Part shown: positions 23,781 to 32,114 of the stretch, one piece after another | Layout: every line of letters starts with the position of its first letter | Numbering within the stretch: position 1 is the stretch's first letter | NCBI GenBank assembly: GCA_900549455.1 | Contig: UROM01000008.1 | Span: 1 to 35,149, forward strand | Reading direction: 5' to 3' | Source: an uncultured Collinsella sp. | GTDB taxonomy: Bacteria > Actinomycetota > Coriobacteriia > Coriobacteriales > Coriobacteriaceae | Length of the DNA stretch: 35,149 nucleotides | Notes under the pieces: generated by a model | What the model saw: the letters and a program-made list of their open reading frames with translations, nothing else | Databases searched by the model: none | What the model was told of the DNA's origin: nothing | Translations under genes and position numbers: made by a program

Positions 23781-24617
23781 GTGCCCGGACGTATCAAGCG
23801 AGCCGCCATCGTCTCGTTTGCGCTCATGCTCCTTGTTGCCGCCTGTGTGGCCGCCCTGACGTATACCGTTCGAAGCAGTTCTTCCTCCTCGAATGAAGCC
23901 GACAAAGATCTCCCGGTACTCAAAATCGGCGTTACGGATAACGACCCCTATGTGTATGTCGATACCACGGGCGATTACGCCGGTATCGATATCGACATCG
24001 CCCGCGAGGCGTGTGAGCGTGCGGGGCTCAAGCCACAGTTTGTCGATATTGACTGGAACGATCGCGACCGGCTGCTCGAAAACGGTGATATCGATTGCCT
24101 GTGGTGTGATTATTCTCCCTGTTATCGCGAGGATAAGTATTACTGGACCGAGCCGTATCTAACCGTGACGGTCTCGGTTGCCGCCAAGAAAACGAGTGGC
24201 ATCAAGTCCTTGGCGCATCTCGATGGAAGCAAGACCATCGCGGTAATTGCGGGCTCGGTGAGTGAACGCCGATTGCTCGCAGGGGATCTGGAAATCTCGC
24301 CGAACGTGCAAATCAAATCGTATGGTTCTGCCGAACTCTGCAAAGCCGCCCTCGCCAAAGGGTATGTCGACTGTTGGATGGCGGACGTTCAGCCGCTTGA
24401 CCGACTTGTCGCCCGGTATCCCGGCCTTTACCGCGTGTTCGCTGACAACGTTATGACGGTTGATCTGGGCGTCGCGTTTGATGACAGCTATGAAGGACCG
24501 ATCGTAAAGGATCTCAATACCGCATTGTTTGCCATGGACCGAGATGGCACGATCGACCGTATTGTGGGCAATTACAAGACAGGAGCGACGACGGGCGGGC
24601 AAGGAGCAAATCCATGA
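23781..24617 (+). CDS. Extracytoplasmic solute-binding protein, family 3
   Basis: Starting at GTG 23781 (AGGGAGG just upstream) the protein has 278 residues; the ATG at 23745 is the alternative and lies within a -10-like TATACAAT. The N-terminal hydrophobic segment (about 9-30, FALMLLVAACVAAL) contains a possible lipobox VAAC, so it may be a lipoprotein or membrane-anchored. The rest is an SBP_bac_3 domain: LKIGVTDNDPYVYVDTTGDY, AGIDIDIAREA, and DLGVAFD near the end. Such domains bind amino acids or similar small ligands. No ABC permease is nearby. Instead its stop overlaps the start of a diguanylate cyclase by four bases, which suggests it acts as a ligand sensor for that enzyme (inference). 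Confidence 0.85.
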   Translation: MPGRIKRAAIVSFALMLLVAACVAALTYTVRSSSSSSNEADKDLPVLKIGVTDNDPYVYVDTTGDYAGIDIDIAREACERAGLKPQFVDIDWNDRDRLLENGDIDCLWCDYSPCYREDKYYWTEPYLTVTVSVAAKKTSGIKSLAHLDGSKTIAVIAGSVSERRLLAGDLEISPNVQIKSYGSAELCKAALAKGYVDCWMADVQPLDRLVARYPGLYRVFADNVMTVDLGVAFDDSYEGPIVKDLNTALFAMDRDGTIDRIVGNYKTGATTGGQGANP

Positions 24618-26413
24618 CAAATGATGAGCACCGCTTGCGTCGAAAGACTCTGACCGTCATAGCTGTCGGCGTTATTGTCAGCGCTGTCTTGTTAGGCCTG
24701 TTGTATACGGTTGGAACCCATCGCTGCCTCGAAAAAACGCTTGGGTTTGGCCAAGAAACCATGGCGTTTTTGGAAAACGCTTGCGAAAAATATGACCGCT
24801 ACGAACAGGGGAGAAAAACCGAAGAGACGCACGATTTGCTCGCCGCGGTCGAATCGTTTGCGACGTTCCTGTCCTCTGATCGCGTTGAGGTTAACGACGA
24901 TCTTATCGAGCAATTTGTCCATGCCGAGAACCTTTCGGGGCTGATGGTCATGGACTCCGATGGCCATATGGCTGCCCACTACGACATCGATGGTCGCGAT
25001 CCGCTCATGTTGTGGCGAGAGGAGCTGGCCTGTGCGCCGGTCGCATCGATGTATCAAGGTTCCAAAGTGACCTACTCAACTGTCGTCGAGCGCCGTGGTG
25101 TCGTTTTTGCCGTCTGTGCTGTCCCGTATGGCGACGGCGTTGCCTTGGCATACCGCTCATTTGTTTCCGATCCAGCGGACGACTATTCATATGCCATAGC
25201 CGACGTGCTTTCGAACAGCACCTTCCACCAGGGCCCCACGGTGCTTGTTATGGAGGATGCGGAGATTGTCTCATCCAACAGCGCCGATGCTGACGTGTCG
25301 CTCGCCCGATTCCTCACCAGCGCAGGGGTTGAGTGGAAAGACGATGGCCTAACGCGCATCGAATATCGAGGAGACAAATGGTACGCGGTGCGTGCGGCAT
25401 ATAAGGACTACCGCCTGTTTGCGCTGTATCCCAAATCCGAGGTCATGTCTGACAGGATTTCATTTGTCGCCGTCGGCGTCTTGGTGTGCCTTGCGTTTTG
25501 GGTCGTGGTACTGTTGGCTCGAAATATCGTTGACCACCGCATTTTGGTCGAAAAGGATAAACAGCTCGGCATTATCAATGCCATAAGCGCCATCTACGAT
25601 TCGACTTTCCTTTTGCATCTCGACACCCTCGAGATCGAGGGAATCAATATGTCGCCGGCGATAGCGAAGATATTTGCCGAGCACAACGAGGCATATGACT
25701 TTATGGACACAGTCTGCCGGGATATCGTGAGCCCCGAAAGCCGCGAAGCGGTTGTGGGGCTCGTAGATATAAGTACGCTTCGTGAACGTATGGAGGGCGT
25801 ACCGTACTTGGCTGCCGAGGTGCGAGATTGTCGAGGCGCTTGGTACTCGCTACAGGTTGTCCCCCAGCATCGCGATGAGCAAGGCCGGCTGGAGTCGGTC
25901 GTCGTGGCGACGCACAACATATCGATGGTCAAGCATGCCGAGGAGCTGTCATACCAAGATAAACTGACGGGGCTTCGTAACCGCAACTATCTAGAATCGC
26001 GTGGAGATAGCCTGGTAAACGAGGACTTGCCCGTGAGCGTGATTATGCTGGACTGCAATTATCTCAAGCGGACCAACGACATCTATGGTCACGAAATGGG
26101 GGATGAACTGCTGCGACGGACGGCGTCCGTGCTGCGGCGGGTGGCTGGTGCGGATTACCTGCCGATGCGCGTTGGCGGCGACGAGTTTTTGCTGGTTTGT
26201 CCCCATACTGACAACGAGTCTGCACTCGGGCTGGAACAGGATCTTTGTCTCGGTCTTGCCGCGGTAAGCGATGAGACCCTGACGGTCAGCGCATCGATTG
26301 GCGTGGCGACCGTCGAGACGGCTGGAAATACGCTGGCCGATGTATATCGTGTCGCCGACCACAATATGTATCGGGAGAAGCGCATGGTCCACGCACAGGG
26401 TGCGGACTGCTAA
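24614..26413 (+). CDS. Membrane-bound GGDEF diguanylate cyclase
   Basis: The 599-residue protein has TM1 (about 11-33), an extracytoplasmic sensory region (34-280, Cache-like in size), TM2 (about 281-303), a PAS-like region (about 315-440) and a GGDEF domain (441-595). The active-site motif GGDEF is intact at 521-525, and DKLTGLRNRNYL and DCNYLKRTNDIYGHEMGD support the family. It would make c-di-GMP from two GTP. The inhibitory RxxD site, expected five residues before GGDEF, reads AGAD without the Arg, so product inhibition may be weak. It is translationally coupled to the solute-binding protein. Confidence 0.92.
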   Translation: MTNDEHRLRRKTLTVIAVGVIVSAVLLGLLYTVGTHRCLEKTLGFGQETMAFLENACEKYDRYEQGRKTEETHDLLAAVESFATFLSSDRVEVNDDLIEQFVHAENLSGLMVMDSDGHMAAHYDIDGRDPLMLWREELACAPVASMYQGSKVTYSTVVERRGVVFAVCAVPYGDGVALAYRSFVSDPADDYSYAIADVLSNSTFHQGPTVLVMEDAEIVSSNSADADVSLARFLTSAGVEWKDDGLTRIEYRGDKWYAVRAAYKDYRLFALYPKSEVMSDRISFVAVGVLVCLAFWVVVLLARNIVDHRILVEKDKQLGIINAISAIYDSTFLLHLDTLEIEGINMSPAIAKIFAEHNEAYDFMDTVCRDIVSPESREAVVGLVDISTLRERMEGVPYLAAEVRDCRGAWYSLQVVPQHRDEQGRLESVVVATHNISMVKHAEELSYQDKLTGLRNRNYLESRGDSLVNEDLPVSVIMLDCNYLKRTNDIYGHEMGDELLRRTASVLRRVAGADYLPMRVGGDEFLLVCPHTDNESALGLEQDLCLGLAAVSDETLTVSASIGVATVETAGNTLADVYRVADHNMYREKRMVHAQGADC

Positions 26414-26526
26414 TCTTGCCCCCACCAGTCCATGCATCGTAGGATGTTGAATCGGTGCTTGCGATAATAAGTCGGCCCAGGCGGGGATAATAGACGTCTG
26501 AAATTTCTTTCTGAGAGGGGATCTCA

Positions 26527-26790
26527 ATGATTAGTTTTGACTACAAGCCTCAGGGTGTATGTTCTCGCAATATCCACCTTGACCTTTCCGATGACGGCAA
26601 CAAGGTGGTGGGCGTTGAGTTTACCGGCGGCTGCGACGGCAATCTCAAGGCTATCTCCAAGCTGGTCGAGGGTGCTCCTGCCGATCGCGTAATCGAGGTT
26701 CTCGCCGGTAATACCTGCGGTATGAAAAAGACCTCCTGCGCCGACCAGCTTACACGCGCTATCGAGGCCGCTCGCGCCGAGATCGCCTAA
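26527..26790 (+). CDS. TSCPD-domain protein (TIGR03905-like)
   Basis: The 87-residue protein matches the small TSCPD family, with GVCSRNIHLDL, EFTGGCDGNLKAISKLVEG and the KTSCADQL signature. These cysteine-containing domains also occur at the C-terminus of some B12-dependent ribonucleotide reductases, but the free-standing protein has no known function. GAGAGGGG lies upstream of the ATG. Its stop codon shares a base with the start of the next gene. Confidence 0.88.
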   Translation: MISFDYKPQGVCSRNIHLDLSDDGNKVVGVEFTGGCDGNLKAISKLVEGAPADRVIEVLAGNTCGMKKTSCADQLTRAIEAARAEIA

Positions 26791-28001
26791 TGGGTATCGC
26801 CGACCACATCAAGAAAGGAATATCGCGCCGCAGTTTTGTACTCGGTGGGGCTGCCGCGGGCGCTGCCACGGTGCTTGCCGGATGCTCGAAAAAAACGGGC
26901 GCCAGCGACGATGCCGCCGGCGAGCCGCAGGTTATCAAGGACGATTCAAAGATTGTCTCGATCACGGATGAGTACGAGGCTATTGACATCGACCTCGAGC
27001 CTGCGGCTTCATGGACATTGCCCCTGGGTACGCTGCTGTACTACTGCGACGGTGATTACGCCGCGGCGATGATGGCACCCGCATCGGCGCGGCATGCCAA
27101 TACGCTCGGTGTGCTCAACCTGGGCGACGGCTCACTCACGACGCTCGTCGAGGATCCCGTGGAAGGTGCAGGGTATTCGTTTTACGATGTCCGCGCCGGC
27201 GATGGCGTATTTGCTTGGGTCGAAATGAACTTTGCAAACGCATCGTGGAAGCTCTATGCGCAAAATACGGCAGGTGCGTCGCTTGTCGGCGATGCGGTCG
27301 AGCTCGACCGAGGCGGCAAGGACTACGATCCGCCGCTGTTTACGGCATTCGGATCGTCTGTCATTTGGTACAAGATGCCTTCGGCGGGCGGCAATAAGAC
27401 GAGTCACGACTCGTATTGCTACCGCCGCTCGCTCGACGAGGCAAAGGCCGAGGCCATTTGGAAGTCAACGGGCCGCTTTGCATCCGCCCCGCGTGTGAGC
27501 GACGGCATCTTGACCATCTCCCCGCGTGTGCGCAACGACGAGGGCGTCTACTACGGCATGACGGCGATCGACCTGACGGACGGCAACAATACCAAGAGGG
27601 CTCAGCTGGTTCTTCCCTCATCGGTGTCACCCTTCGAGGCCGTATATATGGGTGACACGTTTGTGTTCTCCATCGAGGCCACCTATAGCGGCGTGGGGGG
27701 ACTTGGCAACATGGGCACCTATATCGGAAACGAGAATGGGACGTTCCTATTCCTGTCGCGTGAGCCGCTTGCGTGCGCTGCCGGCAGAAAGAGCAAATAC
27801 TTGGTTAAGGTCCAGGCATCGCATTTTCTGATTGATACCTCCGCCAAAACCTATGGCTCGCTGCTGTCGCCCGACCGCGCTCTCGAATATGGCGATTATC
27901 CAGCTACTGCGGGTAAATCGAATACGTTTTTAACCTATGCCACGGTGCGTAATAGTCAAGGAATTCCCGAGACGGTTACCGCCCGCCTGTTCTCTCTTTA
28001 G
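26790..28001 (+). CDS. Tat-exported lipoprotein of unknown function
   Basis: The 403-residue protein starts with a twin-arginine signal (SRRSFVLGG, 12-20) and a lipobox LAGC (Cys32), so it should be folded in the cytoplasm, exported by Tat and lipid-anchored. After a Ser/Asp-rich linker the body is made of repeated beta-strand segments (for example YCDGDYAAAM, GDGVFAWVEMNF, GSSVIWYKMP, SDGILTISPRV, GDTFVFSIEA), suggesting a beta-propeller. No catalytic motif is recognised. It starts at the last base of the TSCPD gene, so the two are coupled. Confidence 0.8.
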   Translation: MGIADHIKKGISRRSFVLGGAAAGAATVLAGCSKKTGASDDAAGEPQVIKDDSKIVSITDEYEAIDIDLEPAASWTLPLGTLLYYCDGDYAAAMMAPASARHANTLGVLNLGDGSLTTLVEDPVEGAGYSFYDVRAGDGVFAWVEMNFANASWKLYAQNTAGASLVGDAVELDRGGKDYDPPLFTAFGSSVIWYKMPSAGGNKTSHDSYCYRRSLDEAKAEAIWKSTGRFASAPRVSDGILTISPRVRNDEGVYYGMTAIDLTDGNNTKRAQLVLPSSVSPFEAVYMGDTFVFSIEATYSGVGGLGNMGTYIGNENGTFLFLSREPLACAAGRKSKYLVKVQASHFLIDTSAKTYGSLLSPDRALEYGDYPATAGKSNTFLTYATVRNSQGIPETVTARLFSL

Positions 28002-28059
28002 CGCCGAGGGGTTAAAAAGGCGTCAACGGGGGAATAAGCGCGTTGTAATTGCGAGTACC

Positions 28060-28098
28060 GCCCGCCGAGCCGCCGCACTGTAGCGGTGCTCGGTGGGC
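28060..28098. other. Long hairpin upstream of the two-component operon
   Basis: Stem GCCCGCCGAGC (28060-28070) pairs with GCTCGGTGGGC (28088-28098), with a further inner CCGC/GCGG pairing. No T-run follows in the plus direction, so it is not a standard terminator. It may lie in the leader of the downstream operon. Confidence 0.5.
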
Positions 28099-28153
28099 AT
28101 AGGTGCGTTAAAATGGGCTTGTTCTTAGTTAATTGAGACAGGGGGGCCGTGTT

Positions 28154-28876
28154 ATGGCTTCAGATGCAAAAAAGATTCTGCTGGTCGAGGACGAGAAGGC
28201 AATCCGTGACGCTGTCGCTGCCTATCTCGAGCGCGAGGGCTACTGGGTTGTTGGCGTTGGCGACGGCCAGTCTGCGATCGAGGAGTTCGAGAAGCACCAG
28301 TTCGACCTGGTTGTGCTCGACCTTATGCTCCCCAAGATTCCCGGCGAGCGCGTTTGCCGCACTATTCGCGATACCTCGGATGTGCCCATCATCATGCTCA
28401 CCGCCAAGGGCGAGATCGAGGATCGCATCATCGGCCTCGAGCTTGGTGCCGACGACTATCTGATTAAGCCGTTCTCGCCGCGCGAGCTCGTCGCCCGCGT
28501 CCGCGCCCTGTTCCGTCGTGCTCACCAGGCAGATGAGCCCGCCGTTGAGGTGCTCGACTTTGGCGATCTGGTCATCGATATCTCGGGCCACAAGATCTTG
28601 GTCGAGGACAAGGAAGTAGACCTGACTGCCTCCGAGTTTAAGCTGCTCACCACGCTTGCCCGTCATCCCGGCCGCGTCTACAACCGTATGGAGCTGGTCG
28701 AGAAGGTGCTCGGCTACGACTTTGAGGGCTATGAGCGCACCATCGACAGCCACGTGAAGAACCTTCGCGCCAAACTGGGCGACGACCCCAAGAAGCCTAA
28801 GTGGCTCTACACCGTTCACGGCGTCGGCTATCGCTTTGAGGCTCCGGCCAAGACCGATAAGTCGGACGAGAAATAG
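28154..28876 (+). CDS. OmpR/PhoB-family response regulator
   Basis: The 240-residue protein has a receiver domain with the acidic pair E12-D13, phospho-acceptor D56 (VVLDLML) and the Lys in YLIKPF. The C-terminal winged helix is of the OmpR type (DLTASEFKLLTTLARHPGRVYNRMELVEKV, then ERTIDSHVKNLRAKLG and YTVHGVGYRF). The ATG at 28154 follows AGGGGGG; an in-frame extension to 28133 is possible but less likely. The sensor kinase gene follows after 11 bases. Confidence 0.95.
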   Translation: MASDAKKILLVEDEKAIRDAVAAYLEREGYWVVGVGDGQSAIEEFEKHQFDLVVLDLMLPKIPGERVCRTIRDTSDVPIIMLTAKGEIEDRIIGLELGADDYLIKPFSPRELVARVRALFRRAHQADEPAVEVLDFGDLVIDISGHKILVEDKEVDLTASEFKLLTTLARHPGRVYNRMELVEKVLGYDFEGYERTIDSHVKNLRAKLGDDPKKPKWLYTVHGVGYRFEAPAKTDKSDEK

Positions 28877-28887
28877 GGAAATCACAT

Positions 28888-30453
28888 ATGACACCTGCGC
28901 GCTTTGAAATCGGACAAAAGCACAAGCAGGAGAACGAGGCGGGTTCCAAGGCAAGTTGGAACACGCCTCGTTCCGATTCGCGGCCAGCGATGAGCTATCC
29001 CTCGCGTATGGCATTGGCTTTTGCCCTGACCTCGCTCATGACGGTATTGGTGCTGGTGGGCGTTGTCTCCGTTGTGTGGGGTACCGTCTTTTCGGATTAC
29101 ACGCGCTCCAATATCGTCGAGATTGCCAATTCTGCCGCCGAAAAGCTTGCGACGTCGTATGAGGAAAACGGCAGCTGGACTGCGGGCGAGCTGCGCACGG
29201 TCGCGACATCGAGCTTGGTGTCCGACGACCTGAGTATGCAGGTCGTCAACAAAAAGGGCGTTGTCGTTTATGACGACTCATGGCCTTCGGCAAGTGCGAC
29301 CGCCGATGTGCGCGAGAGCGAATCGGCGTCGAGCAGCCCGAGCGGTAAAAAGGCCTCGCATAGCCCGGTCTCGTCAGCGCCCACCGACTCCGATAGCGTT
29401 GCCAACGTCGAAATCGTTACGTCCTCTGGCGAGCATGTCGGACAGGTAAAGCTATGGGCCATCGGTTCCGACGCCCTGCTCACCAAGGCAGATTCTGCGT
29501 TTAGGGAGAAGACCTTTAACGCCATGGCTCTTGCCGCGGTTGTTGCAGTTTGTATTTCGGTCGTTATCGGGTCACTCGTGTCGCGCATGCTCACCAAGCC
29601 GATTCACCGTATTACCAGCACGGCCAAGCAAATTCGCGACGGCGACCTGTCCGCTCGTACGGGCTTGCGCGGCGATGACGAAATCGATCAGCTGGGTGAG
29701 ACCTTTGACGAGATGGCCACCTCGCTCGAGAAAGATATGAAGCACGAAAAGCGCCTGACTTCGGATGTCGCACACGAGCTTCGTACACCGCTCATGGCCA
29801 TGCTTGCAACGGTCGAGGCCATGCAAGACGGCGTGTATCCTACCGACGACGAGCATCTGGAGACGGTCGCTTCCGAGACGCGTCGCCTGGCCCGTCTGGT
29901 GCAGCAGATGCTGGATCTGTCGCGTATGGAAAACAGCACCGCGCCGCTCAATCTTGAGCCGGTGGACATGGTGCCGTTTGTGCGTTCGATTGTGAACGGC
30001 CAGGAGCGTCTGTTTGCCGACCGCGACCTTCGTCTTCGCTTTGCAGATGAAACCCAGGGGCACGACGATGTCGTCGAGGCCGATCCCGACATGATTACGC
30101 AATGCGTCATCAACCTCATGAGCAACGCCATGCGCTACACCCCCGAGGGCGGTTGGGTTGTGGTGTCGGTACTCAGTGACCGCAAACATGTCAGTATTGC
30201 CGTTTCGGATACCGGTATCGGCATTGCCAAGGACGATCTGTCGCGCATCTTCGGACGATTTTGGCGCGCCGATGCCAGTCGCGCCCGCGAAGCCGGCGGC
30301 CTGGGTGTTGGCCTCGCCGTGACCAAGCAGATCGTCGAGCGTCACCATGGCTACATATCCGTGGAGTCGGAGCTTGGAAAGGGTACGACTTTTACGATTC
30401 ATCTGCCCCGCGAGCACACGGCGGACGCGGCATCTACTACAATGGAGCACTAG
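28888..30453 (+). CDS. Sensor histidine kinase (HAMP, HisKA, HATPase)
   Basis: The 521-residue kinase has TM1 (about 41-66), an extracytoplasmic part with a Ser/Pro-rich stretch (about 130-170), TM2 (about 210-232), HAMP, and a HisKA box with phospho-acceptor H296 (SDVAHELRTPL). The ATP-binding domain has N-box NLMSNAMRYTPEGG, G1 DTGIGI and G2 GLGVGLAVTK. The first 35 residues are charged and cytoplasmic; a start at the ATG at 28990 would remove them. It pairs with the preceding regulator. The signal is unknown, but the layout resembles the BaeS/PhoR-type envelope sensors. Confidence 0.93.
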   Translation: MTPARFEIGQKHKQENEAGSKASWNTPRSDSRPAMSYPSRMALAFALTSLMTVLVLVGVVSVVWGTVFSDYTRSNIVEIANSAAEKLATSYEENGSWTAGELRTVATSSLVSDDLSMQVVNKKGVVVYDDSWPSASATADVRESESASSSPSGKKASHSPVSSAPTDSDSVANVEIVTSSGEHVGQVKLWAIGSDALLTKADSAFREKTFNAMALAAVVAVCISVVIGSLVSRMLTKPIHRITSTAKQIRDGDLSARTGLRGDDEIDQLGETFDEMATSLEKDMKHEKRLTSDVAHELRTPLMAMLATVEAMQDGVYPTDDEHLETVASETRRLARLVQQMLDLSRMENSTAPLNLEPVDMVPFVRSIVNGQERLFADRDLRLRFADETQGHDDVVEADPDMITQCVINLMSNAMRYTPEGGWVVVSVLSDRKHVSIAVSDTGIGIAKDDLSRIFGRFWRADASRAREAGGLGVGLAVTKQIVERHHGYISVESELGKGTTFTIHLPREHTADAASTTMEH

Positions 30454-30512
30454 CTTTTCGCTATTCGGTGAAGGAGGGGCCTCGTCCCTGCCGCTCCGCG
30501 TTTGCGAAAACG

Positions 30513-30534
30513 TGCGGGAAAAACCCGCATTTCT
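30513..30534 (+). terminator. Possible weak terminator before purC
   Basis: Stem TGCGGG (30513-30518) pairs with CCCGCA (30524-30529) around five A, followed by TTTCT. The stem is short and the T-run poor. Confidence 0.35.
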
Positions 30535-30561
30535 GTCGTATTTAGGTAAGGAGTGACTCAC

Positions 30562-31449
30562 GTGACAACGATGGAGCGTCGTCCGGATTCCCGTGGCAAG
30601 GTTCGTGATATCTACGATGCCGGCGAAAACCTGTTAATGGTCGCCACCGATCGCATTTCTGCGTTCGACTTTATTCTTCCCGACGAGATTCCGTTTAAGG
30701 GAGAGGTGCTCAATCGCATCTCGGCGTTCTGGTTCGACAAGTTTGCCGACATTGTTCCTAATCACCTCGTTTCCATCGATCCGGCGGATTTTCCCGAGGA
30801 GTTTGCCGAGTATCGTGACTATCTCGCAGGCCGCGCCATGCTGGTTAAGAAGGCCCAGACGATTCCTATCGAGTGCATCGTCCGCGGTTATCTGACCGGT
30901 TCGGGTAAGAAGACCTACGACGAGAACGGAACCGTCTGCGGCATTCAGCTGCCTGAGGGCCTAACCGAGGCCTCCAAGCTCCCCGAGCCGCTGTTCACGC
31001 CGTCCACGAAGGCCGAAATCGGCGACCACGACGAGAATATTTCGTTCGAGCGTTGCTGCGAGATCGTGGGTGAGGATATCGCCACGCAGATTCGCGACCT
31101 GTCCCTCAAGATTTACAAGGCCGCTGCCGAGTATGCCGCGACTCGAGGCATCATCATCGCCGACACCAAGTTCGAGTTCGGTGTCATCGATGGCAAGGTT
31201 ACGCTGATCGACGAGTGCCTAACGCCCGACTCCAGCCGTTTCTGGCCCGCCGCCAGCTACGAGGAGGGCAAGATTCAGCCTAGCTACGACAAACAATTCG
31301 TCCGCAATTGGCTCAAAGCCAACTGGGATATGACGGGGGAGACCCCGCATCTGCCCGCCGAGGTCATCGATGGCACGTCCGAGCGCTATCGCGAGGCCTT
31401 CCAGATCATCACGGGCTCCCAGTTCACAAGCATGAAGGAGAACGCATAA
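30562..31449 (+). CDS. purC: SAICAR synthase (phosphoribosylaminoimidazole-succinocarboxamide synthase)
   Basis: The 295-residue enzyme is of the longer yeast-like type. Motifs are RGKVRDIYDAG, TDRISAFDFILPDEIPFKG, ECIVRGYLTGSG and DTKFEFGVIDGKVTLIDECLTPDSSRFWP. It joins CAIR and aspartate with ATP to give SAICAR in purine synthesis, the substrate of PurB encoded at 22296. GTG 30562 is chosen because AAGGAG (30548-30553) lies eight bases upstream; the in-frame GTG at 30553 overlaps that site. A small membrane protein gene follows without a gap. Confidence 0.96.
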   Translation: MTTMERRPDSRGKVRDIYDAGENLLMVATDRISAFDFILPDEIPFKGEVLNRISAFWFDKFADIVPNHLVSIDPADFPEEFAEYRDYLAGRAMLVKKAQTIPIECIVRGYLTGSGKKTYDENGTVCGIQLPEGLTEASKLPEPLFTPSTKAEIGDHDENISFERCCEIVGEDIATQIRDLSLKIYKAAAEYAATRGIIIADTKFEFGVIDGKVTLIDECLTPDSSRFWPAASYEEGKIQPSYDKQFVRNWLKANWDMTGETPHLPAEVIDGTSERYREAFQIITGSQFTSMKENA

Positions 31450-32025
31450 GTGAGTACCCGTAGCGCCACGAACAAGCGCACGCAATCCCACGAAGTTACC
31501 GGGGTTGCGCGCAAGTCCGCCGCATCTGCTAAGCCCGCTCGCCAGGCAGCGAGCTCCGTTCGCGTCGTGCCGGCTTCGTCTAAGGCACGCCGCAAAGAGC
31601 TCGAGAAGGGTGAAAACCTGGAAGGCCTTTCCAAGGAGGAGAAGCGCGCCCGCAAGGCCAAGCAGCGTGCTCGCGAGGATCGTATCTATACGGTGTCGAA
31701 TATCCTCCTTAAGCAGGATGAGGACTACACCAAGCGCCGCCGTATCTGGTGGGCCGTGCTCGCCATCGGCATGGTACTCGTCGTGGCAATTTGGGCTTCG
31801 CTCTACTTCGCTCCCGGCGGCACGGTGTCCAGTCCCGTCCAGATGGTCGGCATCGTTTTGTCCTATGTCATCATTCTGGGTGACTTTATCTACGACTTCG
31901 TTCGTATTCGTCCCCTGCGCAACATGTACCGCACGCAGGCCGAGGGCATGTCCGAGAACAAGCTCAACGCTCTTATCGAGCGCGCGGCTGCCGAGGAGGA
32001 CAAGAAGGACTCCAAGAAGAAGTAG
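31450..32025 (+). CDS. Basic membrane protein with two spans
   Basis: The 191-residue protein has a long, very basic Ala/Lys/Arg-rich cytoplasmic N-terminus (1-95), two membrane segments (about 99-121 and 130-150), and a charged tail ending in KKDSKKK. GTG 31450 follows directly after the purC stop, with AAGGAG in the purC end. The function is unknown. The pattern suggests a nucleic-acid- or ribosome-associated membrane protein, but that is a guess. Confidence 0.8.
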   Translation: MSTRSATNKRTQSHEVTGVARKSAASAKPARQAASSVRVVPASSKARRKELEKGENLEGLSKEEKRARKAKQRAREDRIYTVSNILLKQDEDYTKRRRIWWAVLAIGMVLVVAIWASLYFAPGGTVSSPVQMVGIVLSYVIILGDFIYDFVRIRPLRNMYRTQAEGMSENKLNALIERAAAEEDKKDSKKK

Positions 32026-32055
32026 CGTTTGTATTCATACATATCGCTAAGATAT

Positions 32056-32086
32056 AAGGCGCGTCGTTTTAGCGGCGCGCCTTTTT
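32056..32086 (+). terminator. Terminator of the purC operon
   Basis: Stem AAGGCGCGTCG (32056-32066) pairs with CGGCGCGCCTT (32073-32083), with one T-G pair and a TTTTAG loop, then a T-run to 32086. Confidence 0.9.
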
Positions 32087-32114
32087 ACTGTTCTATAGAT
32101 AGATGGAGTGGCAC

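Noticed and set aside
28060..28098. Terminator of the Tat lipoprotein gene
   Set aside because: The stem is strong but no T-run follows, so an intrinsic terminator is not supported.
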